DNA of 64,000 nucleotides. It comes from Silene conica. Taxonomy: Eukaryota > Streptophyta > Magnoliopsida > Caryophyllales > Caryophyllaceae. The DNA is taken from positions 11,475,001 through 11,539,000 of the forward strand of contig CM055318.2 in NCBI GenBank assembly GCA_029255685.2. Direction: 5' to 3'. Of this stretch, positions 33,305 to 45,151 are shown in pieces. The translations under genes were made by a program, and so were the position numbers. The notes beneath the pieces were generated by a model. That model ran no database searches, was not told where the DNA came from, and saw nothing but the letters and a program-made list of their open reading frames with translations. The stretch's first letter is position 1, and each line of letters starts with the position of its first letter.

Positions 33305-34795
33305 TGAAGAGTCTATTGATATGATATACTCAAGAAGGGGGGGTTGAATTGAGTATGCCTTCTTTTTGGAATCTTCTTCGATGTGTGTAAGTTTGTATGA
33401 TGATCGTTGAGTAGAGCAAGTAATAAAGAGAGACACGATATTTTTGAAGTGGTTCAGTCTCACACTTTGAGACCTACGCCCACTATTCTCGATTAATAAA
33501 ATTAGTACCAACTCTGGATTACAATTTTATCAACCCTACTCGTGCGACTTTGATGTTAGTCATAACTCTATCTAGATACGGTTAAATATCTAGCTTCGAC
33601 AAATACCGTTAAATATTTGTCTTACAATGAGTACCGCTAAATACTCGTTCTATCTTACGTAAATAAGATAAAGTCTTCAATGTTTTCTTGATGTCACAAT
33701 CTTGAATGAATAAGATCAATGCTTGAGCACTTCAATCTTGAATCGGATATGACAATGATGAGCTCGAATATCGAAGTATATGAACAGCGGTTTCTCTCTT
33801 GATTTTCGTGTATATGTGTGTGTATTTCGTATGGTTTAATGTATCATGGTATTCAATTTATATAGAATATGTATCTAGGTAATACAAACCCTAGATGATT
33901 TAGGAATATTACTAAAACTAGAATACTAGTCTTTTAGTAATACTACCTTAAATCTAATCTTAATATATTTAGGAAAGATTTAATAATATACTTTAAGTAT
34001 TATATAAGGAATTAATTTCCTAATTCATATTTAGGAAAGATCTTTATATAATAAACAATTAGTATCCTTATTAAATCAACTTCCTAAACCATGTCAAAGA
34101 TAATAAAATATATTACCATAATATAATCTTAGTTTGTTTTAGGATATTAAATAAATACATAATATTTACTTAATTGAATCCTACACGAATTATGGTAAAC
34201 GTGACATATTACACGTTTTCCAAAGTCGAAACAAACTACATTTAGATTATATATATTTGACAATAAAGATCATATAAAAATCCTTAGTTTATATTAATTA
34301 GTAATAAATAATTATCTCATAAGACAATTATTTATTCCTTATTTAACTTAAGGATATTTTATATAATCCTATTCAGATCAACAATTCTATTTATTAAAAT
34401 AGAATACCAATTAAACACTAATTCTACACGACATAGATTTGGAAACAAACGTTTCAACTTAAACACATATATATTCCGATCATTTCTTCATGATATAGAG
34501 TTATAGCTACGAGCTATAACTTGAATCAATCTTGTACTAAAGCTATAGTTGATAAATATAACTTTAGTTCATTATATGCGCTTGTGATCTTCTATCAATC
34601 TTCGACTTAGCCAATTCATTGACTAACATACTTGAATCTTTTATACTTGATAGATTAGATCTTGTTACTAATAATCTGTACACTTAGCACACGATTATAC
34701 ATACGAGTATATAATATATAAATAGCTAGACTTGTCATTATCAAAACATAAACATATATACTATATATATATATATTTGAATACATGGTTCAACA
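33305..34795 (-). repeat. Left (3') LTR of Sirevirus F
   Basis: 1,491 bp, TGAAGAGTC to GTTCAACA. It contains a perfect hairpin, GTTATAGCT (34500-34508), loop ACG, AGCTATAAC (34512-34520). Confidence 0.92.
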
Positions 34796-34810
34796 AATTC
34801 CCCCTTTTTG
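34796..34810 (-). other. Polypurine tract of Sirevirus F, with two upstream look-alikes
   Basis: Minus-strand AAAAAGGGGGAATT abuts the 3' LTR. Similar tracts, GAGGGGGAAC near 34850 and AAGAGGGGGAAA near 34999, occur further upstream. Repeated polypurine tracts have, as I recall, been reported as a Sirevirus hallmark. Confidence 0.75.
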
Positions 34811-35508
34811 ATGATGGCAAGTCTTTCTTAGATTTCGTGTCTAAGTGTATGTTCCCCCTCAATATAATAATGGTTATTCATAGCAAAGATCAACTTAGGG
34901 TTTTTATCTTCTATCTATCCCATATCCTTTAAGGACCCTAAGAGACAATGAATTACGACAAGGAGCAAGCTTAGGCAAATTCTAATCTAAGTCGCATATT
35001 TCCCCCTCTTGACATCATCGAAAAGATGAGAACAAATACATGAAACGACTAGAATAATATACGTACGAAACATAAGCAAGCATATAAACGAGTCGAAAAA
35101 TATGAACATAGAAAATATCATACAAACACATACGTAATGTTAAAAGATACACAACCAATCCGAATATACTATGCCAATGGGCCGAATTAGGAATAATAGA
35201 GTGTTTAAGAAAAATGGGCCTGGCTAGGGTTAGGATAGAATGGGCCAATGCAAAAGATAACAAATACGATGGGCCAAGGCAAAAAGGAATGAGAAGTTGG
35301 GCCACATCAAAACAGGGATTAGGTTTGGGCCGGTTGAGGGTTAGGAAATCCGAAGAAGCAAAATAAGGATTAGCTTCGGATTCCTAATGGGCCAGGTAAT
35401 GAAATTGGGCCACAATACTAAGATTGTTTATAAGTCCACCCCAGACTTTGAACAAAACAACAACAACACAACCATTAATTTGAAAGAAACAGAGACGGAT
35501 ACGGATTA

Positions 35509-37044
35509 TCAAGAGCGAGAACTTGAGCCCGGATTCTTTGCATAAGGGTTCACGTAGTCGGGTCGGGTACGAAACTCGAGTGTCTCCAACCTATCCAAAC
35601 AACTCGACACGTTTCTCCCTTGAGCATTAAGAGCAATCTCGAAATTGAGTACTTTGAGCGAGAGTGCCTTGACGGCCTCTAGTGCTTGAGATGCATCTGC
35701 TCGTAACAGCCCGTGATCTCTTACCATGGCTCCTTCTTGAGTTGTGATGAAGGAGAGACGATCACTAATGGTAAGCAACTCCGAGCACACAACAGAAACT
35801 TCCGAGCCAATTTTAACCAATTTTTTATCAACCTTGTCCATCCATTCTTTCACATCAACCTCAAACTCACGACCCCTCTTCTTACGACTACCCCCTGCCT
35901 CATCAGTACTCTTCTGTCCTTCACATAATCCAAGAAGTCTGTCCATTTTTGCCTCAAGATCAGCGAAGGATGGAGATGAAGTAGGAGGAGGTGCCATACC
36001 TACATTCTTACCGAACGTAAAATCAATGCCCTCAAAACAAATGCCCATCAATTTTAATAACCTATCACACATGCAATCCCGTGGTTTAAGTCCAAAACTG
36101 GAGTCATCAACAACACCCTTTTTAAGCAACAATTCAGATACCCACATTCCATATGGAATGTCAATTGTCGAGCAAAATTTCTCCTTGGTGACAACATTCG
36201 ATACTTGACAAATCTTATGACATATAAGTGATGCCAAGTCAATTTTCTGACCCTCCAACCAACTATAAAGAAGGACAGCTTCAACACTAGCAAGCTTGTC
36301 CCGACCACCCCGTCTAGGTAACACCGTATTCCATAGAAAATTCACGAATAATTTCAGTTTGGGACTAAAAGACGAGGTTGACAAAGGAGTAACTTCTGTA
36401 GCATCCTCATCAAAATATTTTTTGATCAACATCTTCTGATCTTTGGACACAACACTCCATTCTTTCTTAGGATCAAGATTAAGACCTTCTTGATCAATTT
36501 TAAAGACTTCACAGATTTCAGATTTCGACACCACAACATCCGTGCCATTAACAACCGCCTTTATCCCCTCGTCACAACTTTTTACAGACGCAAAGAATTG
36601 AACAAGTTCTATTGGGAAGATTAAGCCAGAGAAAGCACTAATATATTCCCATCCTTGATATTGCAAAAAATCTTTAAAGAATCTTAAAGATTTCGACCCG
36701 TCAACCCACGACTTAGGATAATACCGACCCGAATGAATAGAGTAGGGTAAAACTCGTTCAATCAACATACCTTCTGTTTTTGTCATCCGGACCTTCTCAA
36801 GACCCTCCCTAGTGGCTTCAATGGAGTATTCGGAAAACAGAGGACGCGTATTTTGAGATTGGGAACCGAGTTTGTGCATGTCATCAGGGATGGAGGAGGA
36901 CGAACGGTTGAGTTTCCTACGTTTGCCATTGTCAGTTGTCGGAGTGGTGGCGGCAGTGGGTGTCGGAGATGGTGGGGGTGATGGAGTTGGTGAAGATGGA
37001 GAGGGTTTTTTATTTTGGGAACGGGTGGCGCGTGAAGGAGGCAT
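35509..37044 (-). CDS. Extra ORF downstream of pol in Sirevirus F (511 aa), intact
   Basis: This frame lies in the envelope-like position of Sireviruses, on the same strand as pol and about 580 bp after it. The N-terminus (about 1-60) is Pro/Ser/Thr-rich and basic. The middle (about 110-290: FPIELVQFFASV, VVVSKSEICEVFKI) resembles the family annotated as putative plant transposon protein. The C-terminal part (about 350-490) has heptad-like Leu/Val spacing suggesting a coiled coil, and a basic KKRGRE patch. I see no signal peptide or membrane segment, so calling it an envelope protein is unsupported. It has no stop or frameshift, unlike pol of the same element. The start is the ATG at 37044. 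Confidence 0.75.
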   Translation of the reverse strand: MPPSRATRSQNKKPSPSSPTPSPPPSPTPTAATTPTTDNGKRRKLNRSSSSIPDDMHKLGSQSQNTRPLFSEYSIEATREGLEKVRMTKTEGMLIERVLPYSIHSGRYYPKSWVDGSKSLRFFKDFLQYQGWEYISAFSGLIFPIELVQFFASVKSCDEGIKAVVNGTDVVVSKSEICEVFKIDQEGLNLDPKKEWSVVSKDQKMLIKKYFDEDATEVTPLSTSSFSPKLKLFVNFLWNTVLPRRGGRDKLASVEAVLLYSWLEGQKIDLASLICHKICQVSNVVTKEKFCSTIDIPYGMWVSELLLKKGVVDDSSFGLKPRDCMCDRLLKLMGICFEGIDFTFGKNVGMAPPPTSSPSFADLEAKMDRLLGLCEGQKSTDEAGGSRKKRGREFEVDVKEWMDKVDKKLVKIGSEVSVVCSELLTISDRLSFITTQEGAMVRDHGLLRADASQALEAVKALSLKVLNFEIALNAQGRNVSSCLDRLETLEFRTRPDYVNPYAKNPGSSSRS

Positions 37045-37628
37045 TGTGGTTGAGGTGAAGTGCGGTGGTTGTTTTTAGTGGAGGTGTGGTGAGATTTTGC
37101 GGAGGTTTGGGTTGGTTTTAATGGAGGTTTGATTTACTAGAGGGTTTTTAGTGGGGGTGAGAGTTTGGGACGGTAATAATGGTGGAGGTTTGAGGTAAGT
37201 TGAGGGAGTTGGGGTAATAATTGTTTGGGTGGATGAAAGTCAAAAGCTAGGATTAGTAGGGGGCACGTGGCAGCTAGTTGTGGGGCAAGTGGAGATGAGA
37301 CGTGGCATTTGGTGGGTCTGGTTCACACGGTTTTTGTGTGAATATTTGAGGTAAGTTTTATTTTTGTTTTTGTTGTAGTAATATTTGTATATTATTATAT
37401 TATAAAATTTGTAATATGTATATTTGGGGTAAATTATAATATGTGACGTAATATAATTTTGAGATCGGTTGTGCACATATTCATATGTAAATTGTATAAC
37501 ATAAATATGATCACTAGATTTATCATCGAATACATACATACACATGCAGCGGAGTATACGGACACAGTCATATAATCTCATCTAAACCGTAGTCAGTCAT
37601 TGGGTTATTTTTTGCTTTTAAGATTTAA

Positions 37629-40600
37629 TTAGGTGTCACCGATTAAACCAATTTCCAATCGCAAAGTCTCAAAGCGTTCTCTAGCCAATGGTTTAGTGAA
37701 GATATCTGCCCATTGTTTTTCCGTACTACAAAATTCCAATTTTATATTTTTCTTTTCAACATGGTCTCTTAGAAAGTGGTGTCTAATTTCAATATGTTTG
37801 GTCCTCGAGTGCTGGGCTGGGTTTTTAGATATAATTATAGCACTCGTATTATCACATAGTATAGGTACATATCCAACATCAACACCATAATCATGTAACT
37901 GTTGCTTTAACCATAAAAGTTGAGAACATACCAGTGCGGCTGCAATATATTCTGCTTCAGCAGTTGAGAGAGCGACAGAGTTTTGTTTCTTGGATCCCCA
38001 AGATATAATACAAGGACCTACAAAGGTAGCAAGTCCGGAGGTACTTTTTCTGTCTAAAGAACATCCTGCATAATCCGCATCTGAATATCCTACTAGGTTA
38101 AAGTTACAGTCCATAGGATACCATAGATATAATTTTGAGGTTCCGATTAGGTATCTTAAAATTCTCTTAACTGCAATCATGTGTGATTCTTTTGGTGCAG
38201 ATTGGAATCTTGCACAAACACAGACACTAAACATTATATCTGGACGACTTGCTGTAAGATAAAGAAGTGAGCCAATCATACCTCGGTAAGTAGTTTCATC
38301 TACAGACTTACCATCTTCGTCTTTGGTTAACTTCTTATCTGTGACCATTGGAGTAGGCATTGCATGAGAGGTTTCCATTCCAAATTTCTTTAGTAACTCC
38401 TTGACGTATTTTTGTTGATGAACCTTGATTCCTTCTTCAGTTTGTTGTATTTGAAGTCCAAGGAAGAACTTTAGTTCTCCCATCATACTCATCTCGAACT
38501 CAGAAGTCATCAACTCAGAGAAGTACTTGCACAACTTTTTATTAGTTGAGCCAAAAATAATATCGTCAACATAGATCTGAACGACTAGTAGATCTGAGTT
38601 TTCGCTTTTAAGAAATAGGGTTTTATCCACAGATCCTCTCTTGAATCCACTCTCCAATAGGAACTTTGATAATCTGTCGTACCATGCCCTAGGTGCTTGT
38701 TTCAGGCCATAGAGAGCTTTGTCCAATTTGAATACATGATCCTTGAGTTTGCTGTCAGTAAATCCAGGAGGTTGTTCAACAAATACTTCCTCTTGGAGAT
38801 AGCCATTTAGAAATGCAGTCTTAACGTCCATCTGAAAAAGCTTCATTCCCTTGTGTGCTGCAAATGCAATGAGTAGTCTTATTGCCTCAAGACGAGCAAC
38901 AGGAGCAAAGGTTTCGTCATAATGGATCCCTTCTTGTTGGTTGTATCCTTGAACTACTAGTCTGGCCTTATTTCGCACAATGACTCCAGTGTCATCCAAT
39001 TTGTTTCTGAATACCCATCTAGTTCCAATGACAGTTCTGTCCTTAGGTCGAGGAACAAGATGCCAAACTTTGTTTCTTTCAAATTGCTGGAGTTCTTCTT
39101 GCATGGCAACTATCCAGTCTGGTTCTGCGAGAGCTTCCTTGATATTTGAAGGTTCAATGGTGGAGAGAAAGGAGTAGAATGAACAAAAGTTATTTAAGCT
39201 CCTTCGAGTCTGAACTCCATCTGTCAGGCTTCCTATGACATTGTCCAAAGGATGAGAGCCTTTGTATCTCCAGTTCCTTGATTGATTATTAGCATTACCT
39301 GAACTTGACTCGGGATCTTGACTTGTTCCCCCTGAATCCAAACCTGGGTTTATAGTAGGGTCAGGTATAACTCTGGCCTCTTCCCTTTGGTTTTGATTCA
39401 AAGTTACAGCTTCATTAGCTGTAACTCTGGGTTCCAAGTCATTAGTTTGAGAGTTATCTACAGTATCATCAACTGTAGTTTCATCTCTCGCACCATTTTC
39501 TCCCAAGTTAAGTTCATCATGAATTCCTTGAGGTTCTCCTTCTTCAATTTCCATTTCAGGAGGATCTTCTCTTGATAACCTGAAATCAGGTTCGTCTAGG
39601 TTTTCCTCTATATCCTGTAATGGCTTATCGAAGACATTATTCTCATCAAAGATAACATGAATACTTTCCTCTATGCATAAAGTACGTTTGTTAAAAACTT
39701 TGTAGGCTTTACTATGATCTGAATATCCTATAAAGATTGCTTCATCACTTCTAGGGTCGAATTTGCTTAATCTGTTTTTACCGTTGTTGTGAACAAAGCA
39801 TTTACTACCAAAGCATCTTAAATGAGATATGTTTGGTTTACGACCACGAAGAAGTTCATAAGGAGTCTTTTTAAGGATAGGTCTAATCATAGCACGGTTA
39901 TGAATATAGCAAGCTGTACTAATAGCCTCAGCCCAAAAGTTTCTAGGTAGGCCACTACAAAGAAGCATTGTTCGAGCCATGTCTTCTAGGGTTCTGTTCA
40001 TTCGTTCTACGACTCCATTTTGTTGTGGGGTTCTAGGGGCCGAGAAGTTATGTCCAACACCATTGGTTTTACAGAACTCTATAAAGGCATGATTGTCGAA
40101 CTCAGTTTCATGGTCAGTACGGATTGTTACTAGGTTTGATTTATATTTGTTTTGGACAAGTTTTATGAGACTAACAAATTCATCGAATGTTTCGTCTTTA
40201 GAATGAAGAAAGATTGGTCAAACAAATCTAGAGTAATCATCAACTAGAACGAAAACGTACCTGGAACCACCTCTGCTTCTTACCCTCATAGGGCCACATA
40301 GATCCATGTGTACTAGTTCAAGAGCTTGTTCTGTGCTTACCACTCTTTTTGGCTTAAAGGATGATCTGACGTGTTTACATCGTGCACATGTGTCACACAT
40401 CTTTTCTTGATCAAATTTGATCTTTGGAAGACCTTCGACCAAGTCCCATCTTTTCAGCTTATTTAGAATGGGTGAGCTAATATGACCAAATCTCTTGTGC
40501 CATAGACATGGATCATCTAACGTAACTTTCATGCATGATAGAGAATCAGTAGGTACAACATTTAAATCAATCATATAAACATTTTTCATCCTGTGACCTT

Positions 40601-41386
40601 CAAGTATTACTTTACTGGTGCCTTCTAAGATTATACGACATATATCTGAATGAAAAACCACTTTATTTCCTTTGTCACATAATTGAGATATACTAATAAG
40701 ATTGTGTTTGAGACCACTTACAAGGTATACATCATTTATAGCATGAGAGGATGAAATACCTATCTTACCAATTCCGATGATCTTTCCCTTTTTGTTATCA
40801 CCAAATGTGACTTTACCTCCATCAAAGGGTTTAAGGGTTTGAAATAGATTTACGTCGCCTGTCATATGTCTTGAGCATCCACTGTCGAGATACCATATGT
40901 TATTTTCCTTGGCGACAAACTGCACGAATAAGTTTAAAGACAGGATTTAGGTACCCAAGCATACTTGGGTCCTTTGTTGTTAGTAATTACAAATACATCT
41001 TTCTTTTTAACCCAGACTTGTCTTACATAGGTCTTTCTATATTGGTAGTAGTTGGGTTTTGATGTTTTTGTGTAGGTCTTAGTTTGGACTCTAGGTGACC
41101 AATTTTTGTGTGTTGCTTGTTGAGGAGTTTGTTTGGTTCTATTTTTCTTTTCTTCGTAATCAAATGTCATGTCATAGAACCATCTGTGATCAATGTTTCT
41201 TTCCTCAGTTTTATTATCATCACTATCAGAGACAGAAATAGTGTCATTTGGAATTCCTAGGGATTTAACAAACTTGACTCCGGTTTTAAGATCTTGTGCG
41301 TGTTTTACACAGTTTTCTCGGAGGTGTCCAGTATGGCCACAATAAGTGCATATTAAATACTCAGGAAGGTCGGCATATTTTCTTCT
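37629..41386 (-). pseudogene. Sirevirus F pol (protease, integrase, RT, RNase H), three lesions
   Basis: After gag the minus strand reads a second CCHC knuckle (CTYCGHTGHLRENC), the protease motif YLDSGCSRHM, the integrase finger (HKRFGHIS, CDTCARCKH), the integrase core, reverse transcriptase ([19 protein letters not shown]) and RNase H ([16 protein letters not shown]), ending at 37629. Lesions: a TGA at the gag-pol border (about 41387-41389), a frameshift near 40930, and a TGA near 40216 where tryptophan is expected. Everything from 40001 to 37629 (790 codons) is open. The first TGA might be read through, but the other two are plain damage. Confidence 0.9.
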
Positions 41387-43273
41387 TCAAAAGTCTCTAT
41401 CTGTTGGACTTTGTTTACACTTTGAGTGATCCCTTCTTCCATAACATTCGTGACCTAATCCCATCTTCATGTTGTTGTCGGATTGTTCAGTTAGGAAGTT
41501 TAGAACGTTAGTGCTTCCTTCCCATTTGTCGTGAACCTTCCGAGCATGAAGAAGGAGGTCTTTTAGGGAGTCTATTTCTTTCTTACATTCACTGTGGTCA
41601 GTGTTGCTAAACTCTTTTAGGTTTTGAATGTCTTTATGAAAGTCGGACACAATTTTGGCATGTTCCTTCTTGATTTTAGATAGATTGAATTCTAGATCCA
41701 TAATCTTGCTTTCGAGGATCTCAACTTCTTCTAGATGAGTCTCATCTTCGACCATAATCGAAGATTTGGACTTTAGAAGCTCATTAGCCTTTCTCAAATC
41801 TGAAGTTATAGCTTCATTAGCTATAACTTTAGATTGAAGCTCTTTGATGTTGAGTTTCAGTTTTGAGGTTATAGCTTCATTAGCTATAACTTTAGACTTA
41901 AGAACCTTTTTTTCAGACATAACTGTTTCCAATTTAGCATTTGCTTCAATGCTTATTTTGGATTTCAGTTTCTTAGCTTTGGCTTTCAGAAGTTGATTTT
42001 CCTCAGCAATATCGAGGATCTGTTCTTTCAAGTCATCTAACTCAAGACTTTGTTCATGACATTGGTCTAGGGTTTTCTCAAAATATTTAACCAACATAGC
42101 TTTAGATAAATTTTTAACTTGACTTTTTAGTTGAAGAAAATTTACCTCTTCATCATCGTCGTCGTCGTCTGAGTCGGATTCTCCAAAGAGACATATATGG
42201 GATGCGTCGTCTTCGTTGTTGTCGTTTGAGATTAGATCTAGGCTGACGTTGCTTAGGCACAGGTTTGCTACCTTATCTTCTTCTGAGTCCTCGTCATCCT
42301 CGGATTCTAATTCTCCCCAACACGACGCAAGCATTACTTTCTTGAACTCCGTTTTGGTCTTTTCTCTTTTTGATTTATCTTTGATTTTGTCCCAACTTGG
42401 ACAGTCTTTGATCATGTGGTCTTGTTGACCACACTTGAAACATCCTCTTTTGAAGAATGTTTGTTTTGTGTCAGTTTTCTTTTTGTCGACTGTTTTGTTG
42501 TTAGGGTTTTTGTATCTTCCCTTGAAGACAGCCTTTTTAAAACGTCTTGCGAATAGAACTGTCTCGTCTTCTAGTTCTTCTTCGCACCCTTCACTTGTGG
42601 AGGCTTGTAAAGCGACTCCCTTTCCTTTGGGATCATCATCGTTTTTATTTAGTATGATCTCGTGTGCCATTAAGGATCCAATCAACTCTTGGTAAGTGAT
42701 TTTAGATAAATCACGTGCTTCCTCTATGGCCGTGACCTTAGGTTGCCACTTTTTGGTGAGACTCCTAAGAATCTTACGAATGATATCTTCAGAATCGATC
42801 TTTTTGCCAAGGTTCCGCAGTTCATTAATAATACAAGAAAATCGTGCAGACATGCTATCAATAGATTCATTCTTTTCCATATTGAAAAGTTCATATCTTT
42901 GAACGAGCAAGTCTATACGATGTTTCCTGACTGCGGATGTTCCTTCATAAGCAAGTTCGAGACTATCCCATATTTCCTTAGCGGAACTACAAGATGAGAA
43001 TTTATCAAATTCTGAGGTTATCATACCGTTCTGTAGGAGGCTCATGGCCTTAGAGTTTTTCTCTGCAATTTTGTAGTCACTTTCCACATAATCGCTTTCC
43101 ATCTTTTCATAGGTTGTTCCATTGGCGGCGGCGACCAAGATCTTCTTTGGTCCAGTTTGGATGATCTTCCAACATTCCCAATCACAACCCTTGATGTAAT
43201 GAGTCATCATATTTTTCCATAAACTATAGTTTTTGCCATCGAAGATAGGGCACTTGAGATGCTTGGAATCCAT
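41387..43273 (-). CDS. Sirevirus F gag
   Basis: From the ATG at 43273 (a GTG frame extends to 43321) gag runs about 628 residues. It begins with a UBN2/Copia gag domain (LKCPIFDGKNYSLWK, EIWDSLELAYEG), then a CCHC knuckle CFKCGQQDHMIKDC, acidic stretches (SDSDDDDDDEE), and a long coiled coil typical of Sirevirus gag. The octapeptide VIANEAIT occurs twice in the coiled coil; its DNA is a perfect palindrome. The frame ends at a TGA just before a second knuckle. Confidence 0.88.
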   Translation of the reverse strand: MDSKHLKCPIFDGKNYSLWKNMMTHYIKGCDWECWKIIQTGPKKILVAAANGTTYEKMESDYVESDYKIAEKNSKAMSLLQNGMITSEFDKFSSCSSAKEIWDSLELAYEGTSAVRKHRIDLLVQRYELFNMEKNESIDSMSARFSCIINELRNLGKKIDSEDIIRKILRSLTKKWQPKVTAIEEARDLSKITYQELIGSLMAHEIILNKNDDDPKGKGVALQASTSEGCEEELEDETVLFARRFKKAVFKGRYKNPNNKTVDKKKTDTKQTFFKRGCFKCGQQDHMIKDCPSWDKIKDKSKREKTKTEFKKVMLASCWGELESEDDEDSEEDKVANLCLSNVSLDLISNDNNEDDASHICLFGESDSDDDDDDEEVNFLQLKSQVKNLSKAMLVKYFEKTLDQCHEQSLELDDLKEQILDIAEENQLLKAKAKKLKSKISIEANAKLETVMSEKKVLKSKVIANEAITSKLKLNIKELQSKVIANEAITSDLRKANELLKSKSSIMVEDETHLEEVEILESKIMDLEFNLSKIKKEHAKIVSDFHKDIQNLKEFSNTDHSECKKEIDSLKDLLLHARKVHDKWEGSTNVLNFLTEQSDNNMKMGLGHECYGRRDHSKCKQSPTDRDF

Positions 43274-43346
43274 TGATGAAAGAGTATATAATATAGAATC
43301 AATAGAAGGATCAAAACTCACGCGGCTAGGCGATCAAGAGCACGAG

Positions 43347-43358
43347 GCTCTGATACCA
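43347..43358 (-). other. Primer binding site of Sirevirus F
   Basis: Minus-strand TGGTATCAGAGC, tRNA-iMet type, 2 bp from the 5' LTR. Confidence 0.88.
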
Positions 43359-43360
43359 AT

Positions 43361-44858
43361 TGAAGAGTCTATTGATATGATATACTCAAGAAGGGGGGGT
43401 TGAATTGAGTATGCCTTCTTTTTGGAATCTTCTTCGATGTGTGTAAGTTTGTATGATGATCGTTGAGTAGAGCAAGTAATAAAGAGAGACACGATGTTTT
43501 TGAAGTGGTTCAGTCTCACACTTTGAGACCTACGTCCACTATCCTCGATTAATAAAATTAGTACCAACTCTGGATTACAATTTTATCAACCCTACTCCTG
43601 TGACTTTGATGTTAGTCACAACTCTATCTAGATACGGTTAAATATCTAGCTTCGACAAATACCGTTAAATATTTAATTTGTCTTACAATGAGTACCGCTA
43701 AATACTCGTTCTATCTTACGTAAATAAGATAAAGTCTTCAATGTTTTCTTGATGTCACAATCTTGAATGAATAAGATCAATGCTTGAGCACTTGAATCTT
43801 GAATCGGATATGACAATGATGAGCTCGAATATCGAAGTATATGAACGGCGGTTTCTCTCTTGATTTTCGTGTATATGTGTGTGTATTTCGTATGGTTTAA
43901 TGTATCATGGTAGTCTATTTATATAGAATATGTATCTAGGTAATACAAACCCTAGATGATTTAGGAATATTACTAAAACTAGAATACTAGTCTTTTAGTA
44001 ATACTACCTTAAATCTAATCTTAATATATTTAGGAAAGATTTAATAATATACTTTAAGTATTATATAAGGAATTAATTTCCTAATTCATATTTAGGAAAG
44101 ATCTTTATATAATAAACAATTAGTATCCTTATTAAATCAACTTCCTAAACCATGTCAAAGATAATAAAATATATTACCATAATATAATCTTAGTTTGTTT
44201 TAGGATATTAAATAAATACATAATATTTACTTAATTGAATCCTACACGAATTATGGTAAACGTGACATATTACACGTTTTCCAAAGTCGAAACAAACTAC
44301 ATTTAGATTATATATATTTGACAATAAAGATCATATAAAAATCCTTAGTTTATATTAATTAGTAATAAATAATTATCTCATAAGACAATTATTTATTCCT
44401 TATTTAACTTAAGGATATTTTATATAATCCTATTCAGATCAACAATTCTATTTATTAAAATAGAATACCAATTAAACACTAATTCTACACGACATAGATT
44501 TGGAAACAAACGTTTCAACTTAAACACATATATATTCCGATCATTTCTTCATGATATAGAGTTATAGCTACGAGCTATAACTTGAATCAATCTTGTACTA
44601 AAGCTATAGTTGATAAATATAACTTTAGTTCATTATATGCGCTTGTGATCTTCTATCAATCTTCGACTTAGCCAATTCATTGACTAACATACTTGAATCT
44701 TTTATACTTGATAGATTAGATCTTGTTACTAATAATCTGTACACTTAGCACACGATTATACATACGAGTATATAATATATAAATAGCTAGACTTGTCATT
44801 ATCAAAACGTAAACATATATACTATATATATATATATATTTGAATACATGGTTCAACA
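43361..44858 (-). repeat. Right (5') LTR of Sirevirus F
   Basis: 1,498 bp, TGAAGAGTC to GTTCAACA; slightly longer than the left LTR because of short indels. The GTTATAGCT/AGCTATAAC hairpin is at 44561-44581. Confidence 0.92.
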
Positions 44859-45151
44859 CATACAAATTGTGGCAGTGGAGCAACATGAGGATGATGATGA
44901 GGATGAGGATGAGGACGAGGTTGAGGATGAGGATGAAGATTTTGTAAGGATGTAGGAATAAATTGTTCAAGTGATGATGATGATTAATAGGACTGCCATC
45001 TATTAGATTTGATAATCTTGTATTTGTTGAAATTATTGTAGATGTCGTATGGCTTAATGTCAATGAAATTATCTTATTAATCTTATTATTCAAGTTTTTA
45101 ATTACGTAAAGCATTTCTTTCTAATTGTTGTTATATTAGTTTGATAATTAT

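Larger units (their letters stand above)
33305..44858 (-). mobile_element. Sirevirus-type Copia retrotransposon F
   Basis: 11,554 bp flanked by CATAC (33300-33304 and 44859-44863). Orientation is minus: 5' LTR 43361-44858, primer site 43347-43358, gag, pol, an extra frame 35509-37044, polypurine tract 34796-34810, 3' LTR 33305-34795. The large coiled-coil gag with two CCHC knuckles and the frame between pol and the 3' LTR fit the Sirevirus (SIRE/Maximus) genus. About ten substitutions and one or two small indels separate the LTRs by eye, so the insertion is recent. Confidence 0.93.
29934..44955 (+). pseudogene. TNPD-like CACTA transposase, split by retrotransposon F
   Basis: Exons appear to be 29934-32126, 32214-32528, and 32613-33304 continued at 44864-44955, with GT/AG introns in phase. 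The first exon has an N-terminal cysteine module (CPCSKC; HGE; the transposase-associated domain) and the tnp2 transposase domain (LCTDGFAPF, HACPYCM, LDVMHIEK). Exon 2 matches the C-terminal domain usually labelled DUF4218 and exon 3 that labelled DUF4216, ending in an acidic Asp/Glu tail. Defects: a frameshift between about 31430 and 31460, an in-frame TGA at 31948-31950, and the 11.5-kb insertion F. The first in-frame ATG is 29934; an upstream exon is possible. Non-functional. Confidence 0.88.

Noticed and set aside
41386..41389. Programmed readthrough at the F gag-pol border
   Set aside because: A TGA between two zinc knuckles could in principle be read through. Pol also has a frameshift and another TGA, so damage is the simpler reading for this copy.
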